Shown here in pieces: positions 24,647 through 32,746 of a stretch of 36,524 nt of DNA. The DNA is taken from assembly GCA_937959265.1 (NCBI GenBank), contig CALGMA010000014.1, positions 1 to 36,524 on the forward strand, read 5' to 3'. Within the stretch, counting starts at the first letter, position 1, and each line of letters starts with the position of its first letter. Position numbers and translations under genes: made by a program. Source of the stretch: an uncultured Anaerolineae bacterium. GTDB taxonomy: Bacteria; Chloroflexota; Anaerolineae; J036; Brachytrichaceae. The notes beneath the pieces are model-generated. The model was given only the letters and a program-made list of their open reading frames with translations. It was not told the DNA's origin and ran no database searches.

Positions 24647-24667
24647 GACGACGCCTGCGGCGTCGTC
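24647..24667. terminator. Hairpin between convergent kinase and DUF3253 relic
   Basis: GACGACGCC pairs perfectly with GGCGTCGTC around TGC. It begins at the base after the kinase stop codon. There is no clear T-run on either side, so strength is uncertain. Confidence 0.5.
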
Positions 24668-25014
24668 TATCCCGCCCGCGCAGGCATCTCCGAGTTCCTC
24701 AGGGCGAGTCGAATCGGTCCCCTGGCCGAACGGCCGTCCACCACTTTGCCGCGCTGCAAGATGACGATTTGACCGGCGTCGGCCAGATCGAGCGCGGCCT
24801 GGCGCGCGGCCGGCATGTGCCTGCGCCAATCGTCCGGCGCATAGGCGCGCGCCGCCTCGGAGGGACAGATCGTCTTGCCTGGCCCGCGCGCCCGAAGCAG
24901 TTACAGGATGATGGCGGTCAGCTCAGGGTGGGCGCAGGCCATACCCTCGCCCGTGGTTGCAGGCCTCCGCTCAACATGGTCAGCCTTCACTCGCGTCAGG
25001 ATCGGCTTAGCCAT
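24667..25014 (-). pseudogene. DUF3253 gene interrupted by an in-frame stop
   Basis: Read on the minus strand from ATG at 25014, the frame gives 37 codons, a TAA at 24901-24903, then 77 codons to TAG at 24667. The part after the stop contains RARGPGKTICPSEAARAYAP and WRRHMPAARQAAL and ends near SARGPIRLAL, the pattern I know for DUF3253, a small winged-helix-like domain. The homology continues across the stop, and no alternative start is seen behind it. The ATG overlaps the stop of the molybdopterin gene as ATGGCTAA, so the two were translationally coupled. One base change would restore a sense codon; a sequencing error is also possible. Confidence 0.7.
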
Positions 25015-26068
25015 CACTGACCTCATTGAACCCACTGGTGAAAATCGCGATCCACTGGCCGGGGTCCGGCTCGGTTAGCACAACGACCTCGCGCACCCAC
25101 TTTACCCACACGAAACCGCGCCGGCCGGGCGCCACCAGCCGCAGCGGGGCGCCGTGCCAGTGCTCTAGCGGCGCGTCTTCGTAGTGCGTGGCCAGCAGCG
25201 CCCTGCGCGCCTCGGCCAGGGGCAAGCTCCAGCGGTAGCCGGTGACCGACACAAAACTGACGAAGCGCGCTTCTGGGCGTAGGCTAGCGCGGTCGAGCAA
25301 ATCCCCTACGCGGGCGCCGCGCCAATCCTGCGTGCTGTGCCAGCCGCCGGTGCAGTCGAGCGTCGCGCGCAGGGTCGCAGCCTGGTGATCCTGGAGCAGG
25401 TCGCTCAGCCGCAGGGTGAGTGGGCGTTCCACTGCGCCGCGCACCAGCAAGCGCCACATTGCCATATCAACCGGCGCCGGACGGTCGAACATCCAATTGG
25501 TGACCGGCATGGCCGGGCCGGTGTCATCGCCCGCGCCGCGCGAGCCGGTGAAGCGGCGGTGCGCGCCGGGCAGCTTGAGCGCGTCGTTGATGGCGCGCTG
25601 CGCCGGAAGCACCAACGCGCCCAGGCCAAGCATGCCCAGCCAGCGCAGCGCATCGCGTCGGCCCGGCAAGTCGCGCCGCATTGGCCGCCTGAAGCGTAGG
25701 ACGACGTGACAGCCGAGCAACATCATCAGCGCGATGCCGAAGACGATGTGCAGGTGCATGCCGTTCGGGTAGCCGACCGGCGCTTGCGCGTGCGTCCAGA
25801 AGACCCCGCTGAAGACCGAGCCGACGGCGGCCATCGCGGTCAGGATGGAGAGCGGCGTCTTCCAATCCCAGGCGCCGGCGCGCGCCACGCGCGGCTGCAC
25901 GCGGCGGAACTTCCACGCCAACGGGATGAGGAGCGCAAGCCCGGCAACGGCATGGACGACGATGACCGGCACCGCCTGCGCGTCGAGCAACACCCACGCG
26001 CCGAAGCCGCTGCCGGCGGCAAACGTCGCCAGCGCGAACAACGTCCAATCCACCAGGCGTGGGCGCAT
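25007..26068 (-). CDS. Membrane cytochrome-like domain fused to sulfite-oxidase-type MoCo domain
   Basis: The 353-residue protein has four predicted membrane helices in the first 155 residues (about 8-30, 33-52, 72-92, 103-123) with His39, His93, His105, His107 and His121, which could bind b-type heme, then a molybdopterin-binding domain of the sulfite oxidase family (about 190-350). The MoCo Cys is Cys239 in ATLDCTGGWHSTQDW; GYRWSLPL and HWHGAPLRLVAP are also typical. The family transfers electrons from an oxidised substrate to a heme; here both parts are on one chain, in the manner of MsrPQ-like systems. The substrate is unknown. TAGCAT (26075-26080) ends 6 nt before the ATG, so the mRNA is probably leaderless. 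The DUF3253 relic overlaps the 3' end. Confidence 0.88.
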   Translation of the reverse strand: MRPRLVDWTLFALATFAAGSGFGAWVLLDAQAVPVIVVHAVAGLALLIPLAWKFRRVQPRVARAGAWDWKTPLSILTAMAAVGSVFSGVFWTHAQAPVGYPNGMHLHIVFGIALMMLLGCHVVLRFRRPMRRDLPGRRDALRWLGMLGLGALVLPAQRAINDALKLPGAHRRFTGSRGAGDDTGPAMPVTNWMFDRPAPVDMAMWRLLVRGAVERPLTLRLSDLLQDHQAATLRATLDCTGGWHSTQDWRGARVGDLLDRASLRPEARFVSFVSVTGYRWSLPLAEARRALLATHYEDAPLEHWHGAPLRLVAPGRRGFVWVKWVREVVVLTEPDPGQWIAIFTSGFNEVSDG

Positions 26069-26074
26069 AACGCC

Positions 26075-26149
26075 ATGCTAGCGAGCCGGGATGAGAGGGA
26101 ACTGAAACGGCGGACATCGCGCGCAGCTTGGCCGATCCTGCCGTAGAAT
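26075..26149. promoter_or_regulatory. Divergent -10-like sites of the MoCo and lipoprotein genes
   Basis: Minus-strand TAGCAT (26075-26080) is 6 nt from the ATG at 26068. Plus-strand TAGAAT (26144-26149) is 9 nt from the ATG at 26159. Neither gene has a Shine-Dalgarno sequence. Confidence 0.5.
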
Positions 26150-26158
26150 CTGCGCATC

Positions 26159-26644
26159 ATGTTCACCTGTTCAGCCTGGCGCGGGCCGGTCGCGCTCTGC
26201 CTGCTCGTGTGGCTCGCCGGCTGCGCAGTAGCGCCGCCGCCGCGCCCCTCCCGCACCCCCGCTGCGATGCCTCCGGTTGCTACCGGCGCGTCTGCCGAGT
26301 CCAAAGCCGAGATCGCCTTCCAGATCAGCGGCGGCATCGGCGGTGTGACGCAATCGTGGATCATCCGTGGCGACGGCAGCGTGGTGGATCACAACGGCAA
26401 GGCGTATGCCCTGCCGCCGGCGCAGGTGGCGCAGTTGCTGGGCGAGCTCATGGCCGCCGGATTCTTCGACCTGAATGAAACCTACGAGGACATCGCATGC
26501 GCGGACTGCTTTGCTTATTCGATCTCGGTCAACGACGGCCAACGGTTGAAGCGCGTCAAGATGCTGGATGGCGGTCAACTGCCGGAGCAGGCGCGGCGCG
26601 TCGTCGTCGCGCTCCGCGAGTTTGTCTCGGCGCTCGAACCGTGA
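26159..26644 (+). CDS. Putative lipoprotein of unknown function
   Basis: The 161-residue protein has a lipoprotein signal with lipobox LAGC (Cys near residue 22), a Pro-rich linker, and a globular part from about 48. The part with GDGSVVDHNGKAY and LLGELMAAGFFDLNETYED recalls small secreted domains of the DUF6438 kind, where a strand pair showing a dose-like term is followed by a helix; this is a weak similarity. CADCFAYSISVNDG holds two Cys residues that could pair. The start fits the -10-like site at 26144. It is convergent with the membrane hydrolase, with only 6 bp between stops. Confidence 0.65.
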   Translation: MFTCSAWRGPVALCLLVWLAGCAVAPPPRPSRTPAAMPPVATGASAESKAEIAFQISGGIGGVTQSWIIRGDGSVVDHNGKAYALPPAQVAQLLGELMAAGFFDLNETYEDIACADCFAYSISVNDGQRLKRVKMLDGGQLPEQARRVVVALREFVSALEP

Positions 26645-26650
26645 ATCCGG

Positions 26651-28297
26651 TCAATACTGCACGACCGCAAATGTCGCCGCGATGACCCAGGCAAACACCG
26701 CTGCGTTGAGGACGGCCGCGATCCAGGGCCGGCGCGTCATGCCGAATAGCCAGTGCGAATAGAGGCCATGCCATAGGAACAGCACGGCGATCACCGGCAC
26801 GAGCAAAAGCAAGAAACCCGGCGCACCAAACAGGCCGACCGAGGCAATCAGGCTGACGATGACGATCAGCTTGGTCAGCGCATAGAGGCCGGCGCGGGCG
26901 CGACGCGATGCGCGGGCGACCATCCACTCGTCGGCCAAGAAGAAGACGAAGCAACAGGCGAATAACACTCCGGCGACCCAGGCGCGATCCCCCACCAGCG
27001 CGAAGTTGTTCCACGTGAGATGCGCGGTTAGCCCAAACGTGACGAGCGCATAAGCCGTCAGCGCGAGGGTCGCCAGGGCGGGCTTGAGCGCGAAGTCGGA
27101 CGCCGCAGCGCCGACGATGCCGAGCGACGCCGGCGCGGCGCGTTCGCCCGGCTCGGCTGCCGCGCGCTGAGCCGCCGGCGCCCCGCGCCGCCGAAGCGCA
27201 AGATACGCGCCGCCGACGATGAGCCCGTAGATCAGAAAGTAGATGCCCACGTAGTTGCCAACCGTGAGGGGCATCCAGCGATAGAGCGCGCCGCCGAATT
27301 GCAGCAGGACCGGCGCGACGACCGCCGCAGCGAGGGCGCTGAGGATGACAAACCGGCCGGATGCTGCGCTGCGCGCCGTCATTGCGTTCGCCGCATGACC
27401 GCGCAGCAACGTCGCCGCGAGCGGTTGAAAACCGATGACCGCCGCCAGGTAGAGCAACAGCACCCAGCCGATGCGCGAATCGGCCTCGACCGGGCGATCC
27501 GGCGCGCCGACGGCGAACGCCTGATCGAGCCAGCGCACCATCTCACGATAGACATCGTGGCTGAAGAGGATGCTGATATGTTCCACGCCGGGCGCGTAGA
27601 TCAGCCGACGCGCCGTGCCGTCGGCGAAATTGCCGTAAGTGACGCCGGGCACGCCGTCCGGATAGGCCGAAGTCAGGCCGGCCGTGCTACCCTGGATGAA
27701 GCCGGCGAACTCGTTGGCGCCAACCAGGATCAGGAAGTTGCGCGGACGGCCGGGGTCATTGGGCAACTGGCGACCGAAGTTGCCCAGCGACAGCGCAATC
27801 GTGACCGGCACATCGCCGTGCGCGCTGCCATAGCGTGAGACGGCGCTCGCGCCCATCGAGTGGCCCAGGATCGCCACGCGCTCAGGATCAACGAACGGCT
27901 GCGCGAGCAGGTGCGCCAGCGTCGTCGCGATGTTCGCGGCGAGCTTCTGATATTGCGCATCGCCGGCGAACGAATCCGGCAAACGATCTAGGCTGGCACC
28001 ATGGCCGGCGAAGTCAATCAGCGCCGCGACGTAGCCATTCTTCGCCAGCGTGTAGCCGAAACCGTACATCAACTGGCGGTTTCCGCTAAAGCCGTGCACA
28101 ACCAGGACGGCGGGGAGTCTTGAGTTTTGAGGGCCCGACGTCGAGTCGGCAGGCAAGAAGAGCGTCATCGGCACGCCGTCTACGTCACGCGCCTGACGCA
28201 CTATGCCGCGGTCAGCCTGAGCAAGGTTGAAAATCGCAAGGGCAGCCAACACAACGGCGACTACTGCCGGGATGACAAGTCGAACGGCGCGAGACAT
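26651..28297 (-). CDS. Alpha/beta hydrolase with C-terminal membrane domain
   Basis: The 548-residue protein begins with a membrane anchor (about 5-25), then an alpha/beta hydrolase (about 35-260) with oxyanion-type LVVHGFSGNRQ, nucleophile Ser147 in ILGHSMGAS, and a probable catalytic His in PGVEHISILFS. From about 280 it continues with some seven membrane helices, unusual for the family. The hydrolase probably faces outside and may cleave lipids or esters. A short AT-richer stretch at 28113-28135 encodes GPQNSR, next to the first strand. On the minus strand TATACT ends 7 nt before the ATG, so the mRNA may be leaderless. The substrate is unknown. Confidence 0.8.
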   Translation of the reverse strand: MSRAVRLVIPAVVAVVLAALAIFNLAQADRGIVRQARDVDGVPMTLFLPADSTSGPQNSRLPAVLVVHGFSGNRQLMYGFGYTLAKNGYVAALIDFAGHGASLDRLPDSFAGDAQYQKLAANIATTLAHLLAQPFVDPERVAILGHSMGASAVSRYGSAHGDVPVTIALSLGNFGRQLPNDPGRPRNFLILVGANEFAGFIQGSTAGLTSAYPDGVPGVTYGNFADGTARRLIYAPGVEHISILFSHDVYREMVRWLDQAFAVGAPDRPVEADSRIGWVLLLYLAAVIGFQPLAATLLRGHAANAMTARSAASGRFVILSALAAAVVAPVLLQFGGALYRWMPLTVGNYVGIYFLIYGLIVGGAYLALRRRGAPAAQRAAAEPGERAAPASLGIVGAAASDFALKPALATLALTAYALVTFGLTAHLTWNNFALVGDRAWVAGVLFACCFVFFLADEWMVARASRRARAGLYALTKLIVIVSLIASVGLFGAPGFLLLLVPVIAVLFLWHGLYSHWLFGMTRRPWIAAVLNAAVFAWVIAATFAVVQY

Positions 28298-28304
28298 GCG
28301 AGGC

Positions 28305-28353
28305 AGTATATGCGCGCGCGTGAGCGGAGGATGAGTGGATGCTCATGGATAAT
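28305..28353. promoter_or_regulatory. Divergent -10-like sites of the hydrolase and VC0807-like genes
   Basis: Minus-strand TATACT (28305-28310) is 7 nt from the ATG at 28297. Plus-strand GATAAT (28348-28353) is 8 nt from the ATG at 28362. The start codons are only 64 bp apart. Confidence 0.5.
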
Positions 28354-28361
28354 CGGCGCTC

Positions 28362-29111
28362 ATGAAAGGCTGGACGAAGCTGCTGCTCGACATTGTGATG
28401 GGGGCAGTCATCCCCATCCTCATCCTGAACAACCTCACCAGGCCGCTCGGTGCGCCGGTGGCCTACGTGATGGCCGCGCTGGTGCCGGTCGCTTACGTGC
28501 TGGCCGATACGTTCCTCATCAGCCGGCGCTTCAACGCCATCACTACCTACGTCGCGCTCACAGCGATCATGAACGGCGTGCTGGCATTTTGGTTCGTAGA
28601 TGGCTGGCGCTACGCGCTGAAGGACACTGCTGGCCTGATCGTCGCCGTAGCCCTATTCTTTGGTTCGATCGCTATCGGCAAGCCGATGTTTCGGTTCTTC
28701 ATCGCGCAAGTCTTGCAACCCGACACGCCGGAGAAGGAGGGGGCATTGCGTGCGCTTTTCGCCAGGCCGGAAGTGGGGCAAGGCTTGATCACTGCGACGA
28801 CGCTTGTCGGCGTGATGAACGCAGTGCTTGGCGTCGCCAACTTCCTGCTCAACTTGAGCATCGTGACTGCGCCGTTCGGCACGGATACGTTCAACAGTCA
28901 GGTGGCGGAAGTGAACGCGATCACACGCATCGCTTTCACGCTGGCGTCGTTTGCCGCATTCGCCGTGGCGTTCTATTTGGCCTACCGCGCGCTGTTCCAG
29001 GTGTTGCCCAGCGAGGAAGGCAAAAGCCAGTTCGAGAGCGAGTTTTGGGACCTGGTGCGCCTCGCCGAGCAACAAGCCGACGCGCAAACCGCTGGCGCAA
29101 CTGCCGAATGA
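28362..29111 (+). CDS. VC0807-like integral membrane protein
   Basis: The 249-residue protein has about six membrane helices (first at 8-28, then 31-50, 58-78, 88-108, 140-160 and 190-215) and a charged C-terminal tail. The start LLLDIVMGAVIPILILNNL and the segment KPMFRFFIAQ are like the VC0807 family of conserved membrane proteins, whose role is not known. The start fits the divergent -10-like site. It is convergent with the large phosphatase-superfamily gene. Confidence 0.65.
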   Translation: MKGWTKLLLDIVMGAVIPILILNNLTRPLGAPVAYVMAALVPVAYVLADTFLISRRFNAITTYVALTAIMNGVLAFWFVDGWRYALKDTAGLIVAVALFFGSIAIGKPMFRFFIAQVLQPDTPEKEGALRALFARPEVGQGLITATTLVGVMNAVLGVANFLLNLSIVTAPFGTDTFNSQVAEVNAITRIAFTLASFAAFAVAFYLAYRALFQVLPSEEGKSQFESEFWDLVRLAEQQADAQTAGATAE

Positions 29112-29145
29112 AAGATGGCCCGTGGCTGCGTCGCAATGCACGAAT

Positions 29146-31260
29146 TCAGTCCGAATCGCCCCGGCTCTTCCACGCTTCCAGCAACACATACACGTCCACT
29201 GAATTGCTGATGGGATTGCTGTCGTCCTGCTCGATGCAGGGGTGCAAGATGAAGGCGTGCGTTTGTTGGCCGCCCAACCCGCCGTGCGAACCGATCAACT
29301 CCTCGAAGGCGGCGACGCTGCCATCGGGATAGAGCGCGCTATTCAAGATCAGGTCGCCAGAGCTTTCGAATTGGGCCAGCCGCAGCAACTGCTCGGCGCG
29401 ACGATGCGAGTCGCCATCGGCGAAGGGCGCCAGCGGATCCTCGCCAGTCACGGCGCCGATGCTGAGGTCGCGCGCGCCACGCCTGCCCAACACCAACACG
29501 TGCCCTTCATCGTTCGCTACGACAACGAAGCCGATACCCTCGTGCCGGATCAGCGCGTCCACCAGGCCGGGATGCTCGGCCTCGATAGCCTGAAGCGAGA
29601 CGCGATGCTCGCCAACCGAGTTGAAGTAGATGTGGGCGAGGTTGCCCGATGCGCAGACGATGATATCGTCCCCACCCTGAATGCCCGGCCGTTGCCGGCG
29701 TTTCTCCACACCTTCGAGCGTGCGGGCCGTCGCGCGCATCATCGCCCGACGAATACGGCGACCTTCCTGCGACTTCAGGTGCTGGCTGGCTGCGTTCAGC
29801 TCGGCGACCAGGGCTTGCACGAAGGAATGGCCGGCTTCGGTTGCCTGCTCCTCGCCTACGCGCACATCGGCGCGCGTCAGGTCGTCAATCAGCTTACGCA
29901 ACGTCCTGCCATAGCGTTGCCGGAAGGTCGCGCCAGCAGATTGGCCATGATCGGACAAGATCACCAGGTCGTAGTCGAACGGAGCGAAGTAGCGAATGGT
30001 CTGTTGTACGTGCCGGATGTGCCGATCGAATCCCTTGAGCGTGTTCAGCGCGTCCGGCGAATCCGGGCCGGCATGATGCGCGACTTCGTCGTAACCGACG
30101 AACGACATGTAGATCACCGGCGCACCGCGGATGATCTCCTGCATGGCCGCATAAACGGCCAGGTCGCGCAGGAGCACATTGGTAATCACGCGCAGGCCGG
30201 CGTAAGGGCTGGGGAAACGATGGTCGAGCCGAGGCCGGACATCGCGCACCCGTTGACGTAGTGCCTGATACACCTCGATGCACAAGTCCACGACACACAG
30301 CGCCAGCGTGCGGCCGAAGGTGTAAGGGTTGAACCAAAACGAGGCCAGTGTGTCCAGCGCGCGCTCGGTCTGCAATTTGCTGTTACGCGGGAGGGTGCTG
30401 AGCGTGAGCAGCGAGCGCGCCGCATCGCCGTTGATCAGGTTGTTGATGGAGGCGCCCTGGCGCAGCAACCCGCGCCCGTTGCTGTGGCGCACGTTGATGA
30501 AATGAGCGTCGTCCGGGTTGTTCGACACCAGCATCCTGCGCAGGCGCTTGTCGTACCACCGAAAGGCTGGAATGTCCTCGTTATTGCCATACATGATGCC
30601 AGCCTGCGACGATGACGTCTGCGATGGCAAGCCGCAATCGAACTGCATCAGGCAGTGGCCGGCCTTGAGCAAGTCGCGCACCGCCGGCATCAACCCGTGC
30701 TCGACCGCCGCCTGCATGCGCTCGTACGAAAGACCGTCTATCTCCAGCAGCACCATGCCCCGCCGGTCGGGATCTTTGGGCCGGTCGAGATGGGCGTCGG
30801 TCCCACGCACAGCCTGGATGACGAACCGCAGGTAGGTGTAGTCGTCGTCCAGGGCGATCAGCCCGTTGGCAACCGCGTTGGCGAGTGAAAGGAAGAGTGC
30901 GCTCGGGAAGATCTCCATCGGCGCCAGGTCTATGCTCGCGTTGAGCAAGAGATCGGCCGCCAACGCGAGCAGCAGCGCATTGACGACCAGCGTGGTTGCC
31001 CCGACGGTAAAGACGATGAGCGGCGCACGCAACCACAGCAATACCGGCAAAATGGCAAAGTTGGCTGCCGCGATGACGAAGGCCGCGCCCAGGCCGCGCA
31101 CGATCAGGCCAGGGGAAAGCGGCGTGAACGAGACGCGCGGCGTAGCGAGGGCGAGCATGGTCAGGATGACGACCTCGGCAATGAAGAACCATCCAAAGCT
31201 GATGACCAACCTTCGGAAGTCTTGAAACAGGCTCTTTCGCTCGATGGCGGGCTTGCGCAT
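29146..31260 (-). CDS. Membrane-anchored alkaline-phosphatase-superfamily protein
   Basis: The 704-residue protein has about four N-terminal membrane helices (about 12-120), then a phosphodiesterase/phosphatase domain (about 165-660). The metal and nucleophile sites of the superfamily can be read: LLEIDGLSYE (Asp), SQTSSSQAGIMYG (Thr/Ser nucleophile), SFVGYDEVAHHAGPDS (Asp, His) and VILSDHGQSAG (Asp, His), with a further His near the C-terminus in ELIGSHGGLGG. The N-terminal part resembles a phage-holin-like membrane domain. It may act on lipid headgroups or cell-wall precursors outside the membrane. I choose ATG at 31260 (MRKPAIERK); a start at 31356 would add a tail without membrane or domain logic. 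The start has no clear Shine-Dalgarno sequence. Confidence 0.82.
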   Translation of the reverse strand: MRKPAIERKSLFQDFRRLVISFGWFFIAEVVILTMLALATPRVSFTPLSPGLIVRGLGAAFVIAAANFAILPVLLWLRAPLIVFTVGATTLVVNALLLALAADLLLNASIDLAPMEIFPSALFLSLANAVANGLIALDDDYTYLRFVIQAVRGTDAHLDRPKDPDRRGMVLLEIDGLSYERMQAAVEHGLMPAVRDLLKAGHCLMQFDCGLPSQTSSSQAGIMYGNNEDIPAFRWYDKRLRRMLVSNNPDDAHFINVRHSNGRGLLRQGASINNLINGDAARSLLTLSTLPRNSKLQTERALDTLASFWFNPYTFGRTLALCVVDLCIEVYQALRQRVRDVRPRLDHRFPSPYAGLRVITNVLLRDLAVYAAMQEIIRGAPVIYMSFVGYDEVAHHAGPDSPDALNTLKGFDRHIRHVQQTIRYFAPFDYDLVILSDHGQSAGATFRQRYGRTLRKLIDDLTRADVRVGEEQATEAGHSFVQALVAELNAASQHLKSQEGRRIRRAMMRATARTLEGVEKRRQRPGIQGGDDIIVCASGNLAHIYFNSVGEHRVSLQAIEAEHPGLVDALIRHEGIGFVVVANDEGHVLVLGRRGARDLSIGAVTGEDPLAPFADGDSHRRAEQLLRLAQFESSGDLILNSALYPDGSVAAFEELIGSHGGLGGQQTHAFILHPCIEQDDSNPISNSVDVYVLLEAWKSRGDSD

Positions 31261-31400
31261 ATCGGCGCGGATCGAAGCGTTCGTCGCGCAGGGAGAGAAT
31301 ATCACGCCTGCGTCGCCTCTCCCTCTCAAGCGAGTTGACATCCTGGCCAATCGCATCCACGATTCGGCACTAAACGTCGAAGCAGTGCGAGGAACGCGTC

Positions 31401-32612
31401 ATGTCGAAACCGATCACCGTCTTGTGCCTTAGCAGCGCCGTCAAGGGCCAGCGCCTGATTCAGGAACTTAAACGTCTGGGCTGCCGCGTGTTTCTGTTGA
31501 CCGAGGAGCGCTGGCGCGACGAAGAGTGGCCCTACGAATCGCTCGAGGGCATTCACTACATGCACAGCCTGGCGAACCGCCAACATGTCATCAACGCAGC
31601 CAGCTACATGGCGCGTGGCCTGCAATTCGACCTGATCATCCCGCTGGACGAATACGAGGTGCAGACGGCCGGCGCGTTGCGCGAGCACTTCGTCATGCCC
31701 GGCATGACCGCCTCGGAAGCCCAGCCGTTCAACGACAAGCTGGCGATGCGGGTGCGGGCGAAGGCTGCCGGCATCCCGGTGCCCGAGTTCACGCCGGTGT
31801 TCAACTACGACGTCCTGCGGGCGTGGATGGCGCACGTGCCGCCGCCGTGGTTGCTCAAGCCGCGCCACGAGGCCGGCGCGATGGGCATCAAGCGCTGCGA
31901 GGACGCCGAACAAGTCTGGCGTTGGCTCGATCAGCTCGGCGATGAGCAGTCCCGCCGGTTGTTAGAGCAGTTCGTGCCCAGCGACGTGTTTCATGTGGAC
32001 GCACTGATATGGCAGGGTGAGGTCGTGTTTACCGTCGCCAGCGCCTACGGCAAGCCACCGCTCAGCGTGTCGCACGGCGGCGGCGTTTTTACCACGCGCA
32101 CGCTGCCGGCGGAGAGCGACGAAGCGCAAATGTTGGCAGCGCTCAACGCGCAGGTGATCAGCGCACTGGCGCCGCAAGGATTCAGCGGCGCAGTGCACGC
32201 CGAATATCTCCGCACACTCGAAACCGGCCGGTGGCTCTTCCTCGAGGCCGCCGTGCGCGTGGGCGGCGCCAACATCGCCGATATGATCGAGTATGCGACC
32301 GGCATCAACCCCTGGGCCGAGTGGGCGCGCATGGAGGTCGCTCGCTTCCGCGGCGAGGACTATGCGCTGCCTGCCACGCGCCGCGACCATGCCGGCATCC
32401 TGATGTGCCTGGCGCGCCAGGAACACCCCGACCTGTCCGGCTACAACGATCCCGAAGTGGTTTGGCGGCTGAAGAAACGGCATCATGCAGGGTTGATCGT
32501 GGTCTCACCCGATGCCGCGCGTGTGCAATTTCTCCTCGGTAGCTACAGCCAGCGTTTCGCCGAGGACTTCCTCGCCCGCGCCGAACCGTGGGAGACAGGG
32601 AGAATGGTGTAA
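31401..32612 (+). CDS. ATP-grasp domain protein, substrate unknown
   Basis: The 403-residue protein shows the ATP-grasp plan: an N-terminal PreATP-like domain (ITVLCLSSAVKGQRLIQEL), a lid with PPWLLKPRHEAGAMGI (the nucleotide-binding Lys and Gly loop), and the metal-binding FLEAAVRVGGANIADMIE (Glu and Arg/Asn pattern). Such enzymes join a carboxylate to an amine or thiol using ATP. The family is too broad to name a product. GAGGAA lies upstream of the ATG at 31401. The FAD and FHA genes downstream run the same way but have their own start signals, so an operon is not certain. Confidence 0.82.
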   Translation: MSKPITVLCLSSAVKGQRLIQELKRLGCRVFLLTEERWRDEEWPYESLEGIHYMHSLANRQHVINAASYMARGLQFDLIIPLDEYEVQTAGALREHFVMPGMTASEAQPFNDKLAMRVRAKAAGIPVPEFTPVFNYDVLRAWMAHVPPPWLLKPRHEAGAMGIKRCEDAEQVWRWLDQLGDEQSRRLLEQFVPSDVFHVDALIWQGEVVFTVASAYGKPPLSVSHGGGVFTTRTLPAESDEAQMLAALNAQVISALAPQGFSGAVHAEYLRTLETGRWLFLEAAVRVGGANIADMIEYATGINPWAEWARMEVARFRGEDYALPATRRDHAGILMCLARQEHPDLSGYNDPEVVWRLKKRHHAGLIVVSPDAARVQFLLGSYSQRFAEDFLARAEPWETGRMV

Positions 32613-32731
32613 GCCGACTCGACCTCGGCGCCGGGCGAACACGCGCATCGGGCATATCCTCACATCAGCCGTTCCCTCAGCCTCGGCGTTCATGCCGGGG
32701 CGAATCGCACCGACACCACACCGGGCGAAGG

Positions 32732-32737
32732 TAGCAT
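32732..32737 (+). promoter_or_regulatory. -10-like hexamer before the FAD oxidoreductase
   Basis: TAGCAT ends 9 nt before the ATG at 32747; no Shine-Dalgarno sequence. The rest of 32613-32746 shows no gene. Confidence 0.45.
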
Positions 32738-32746
32738 AGCAACCGT

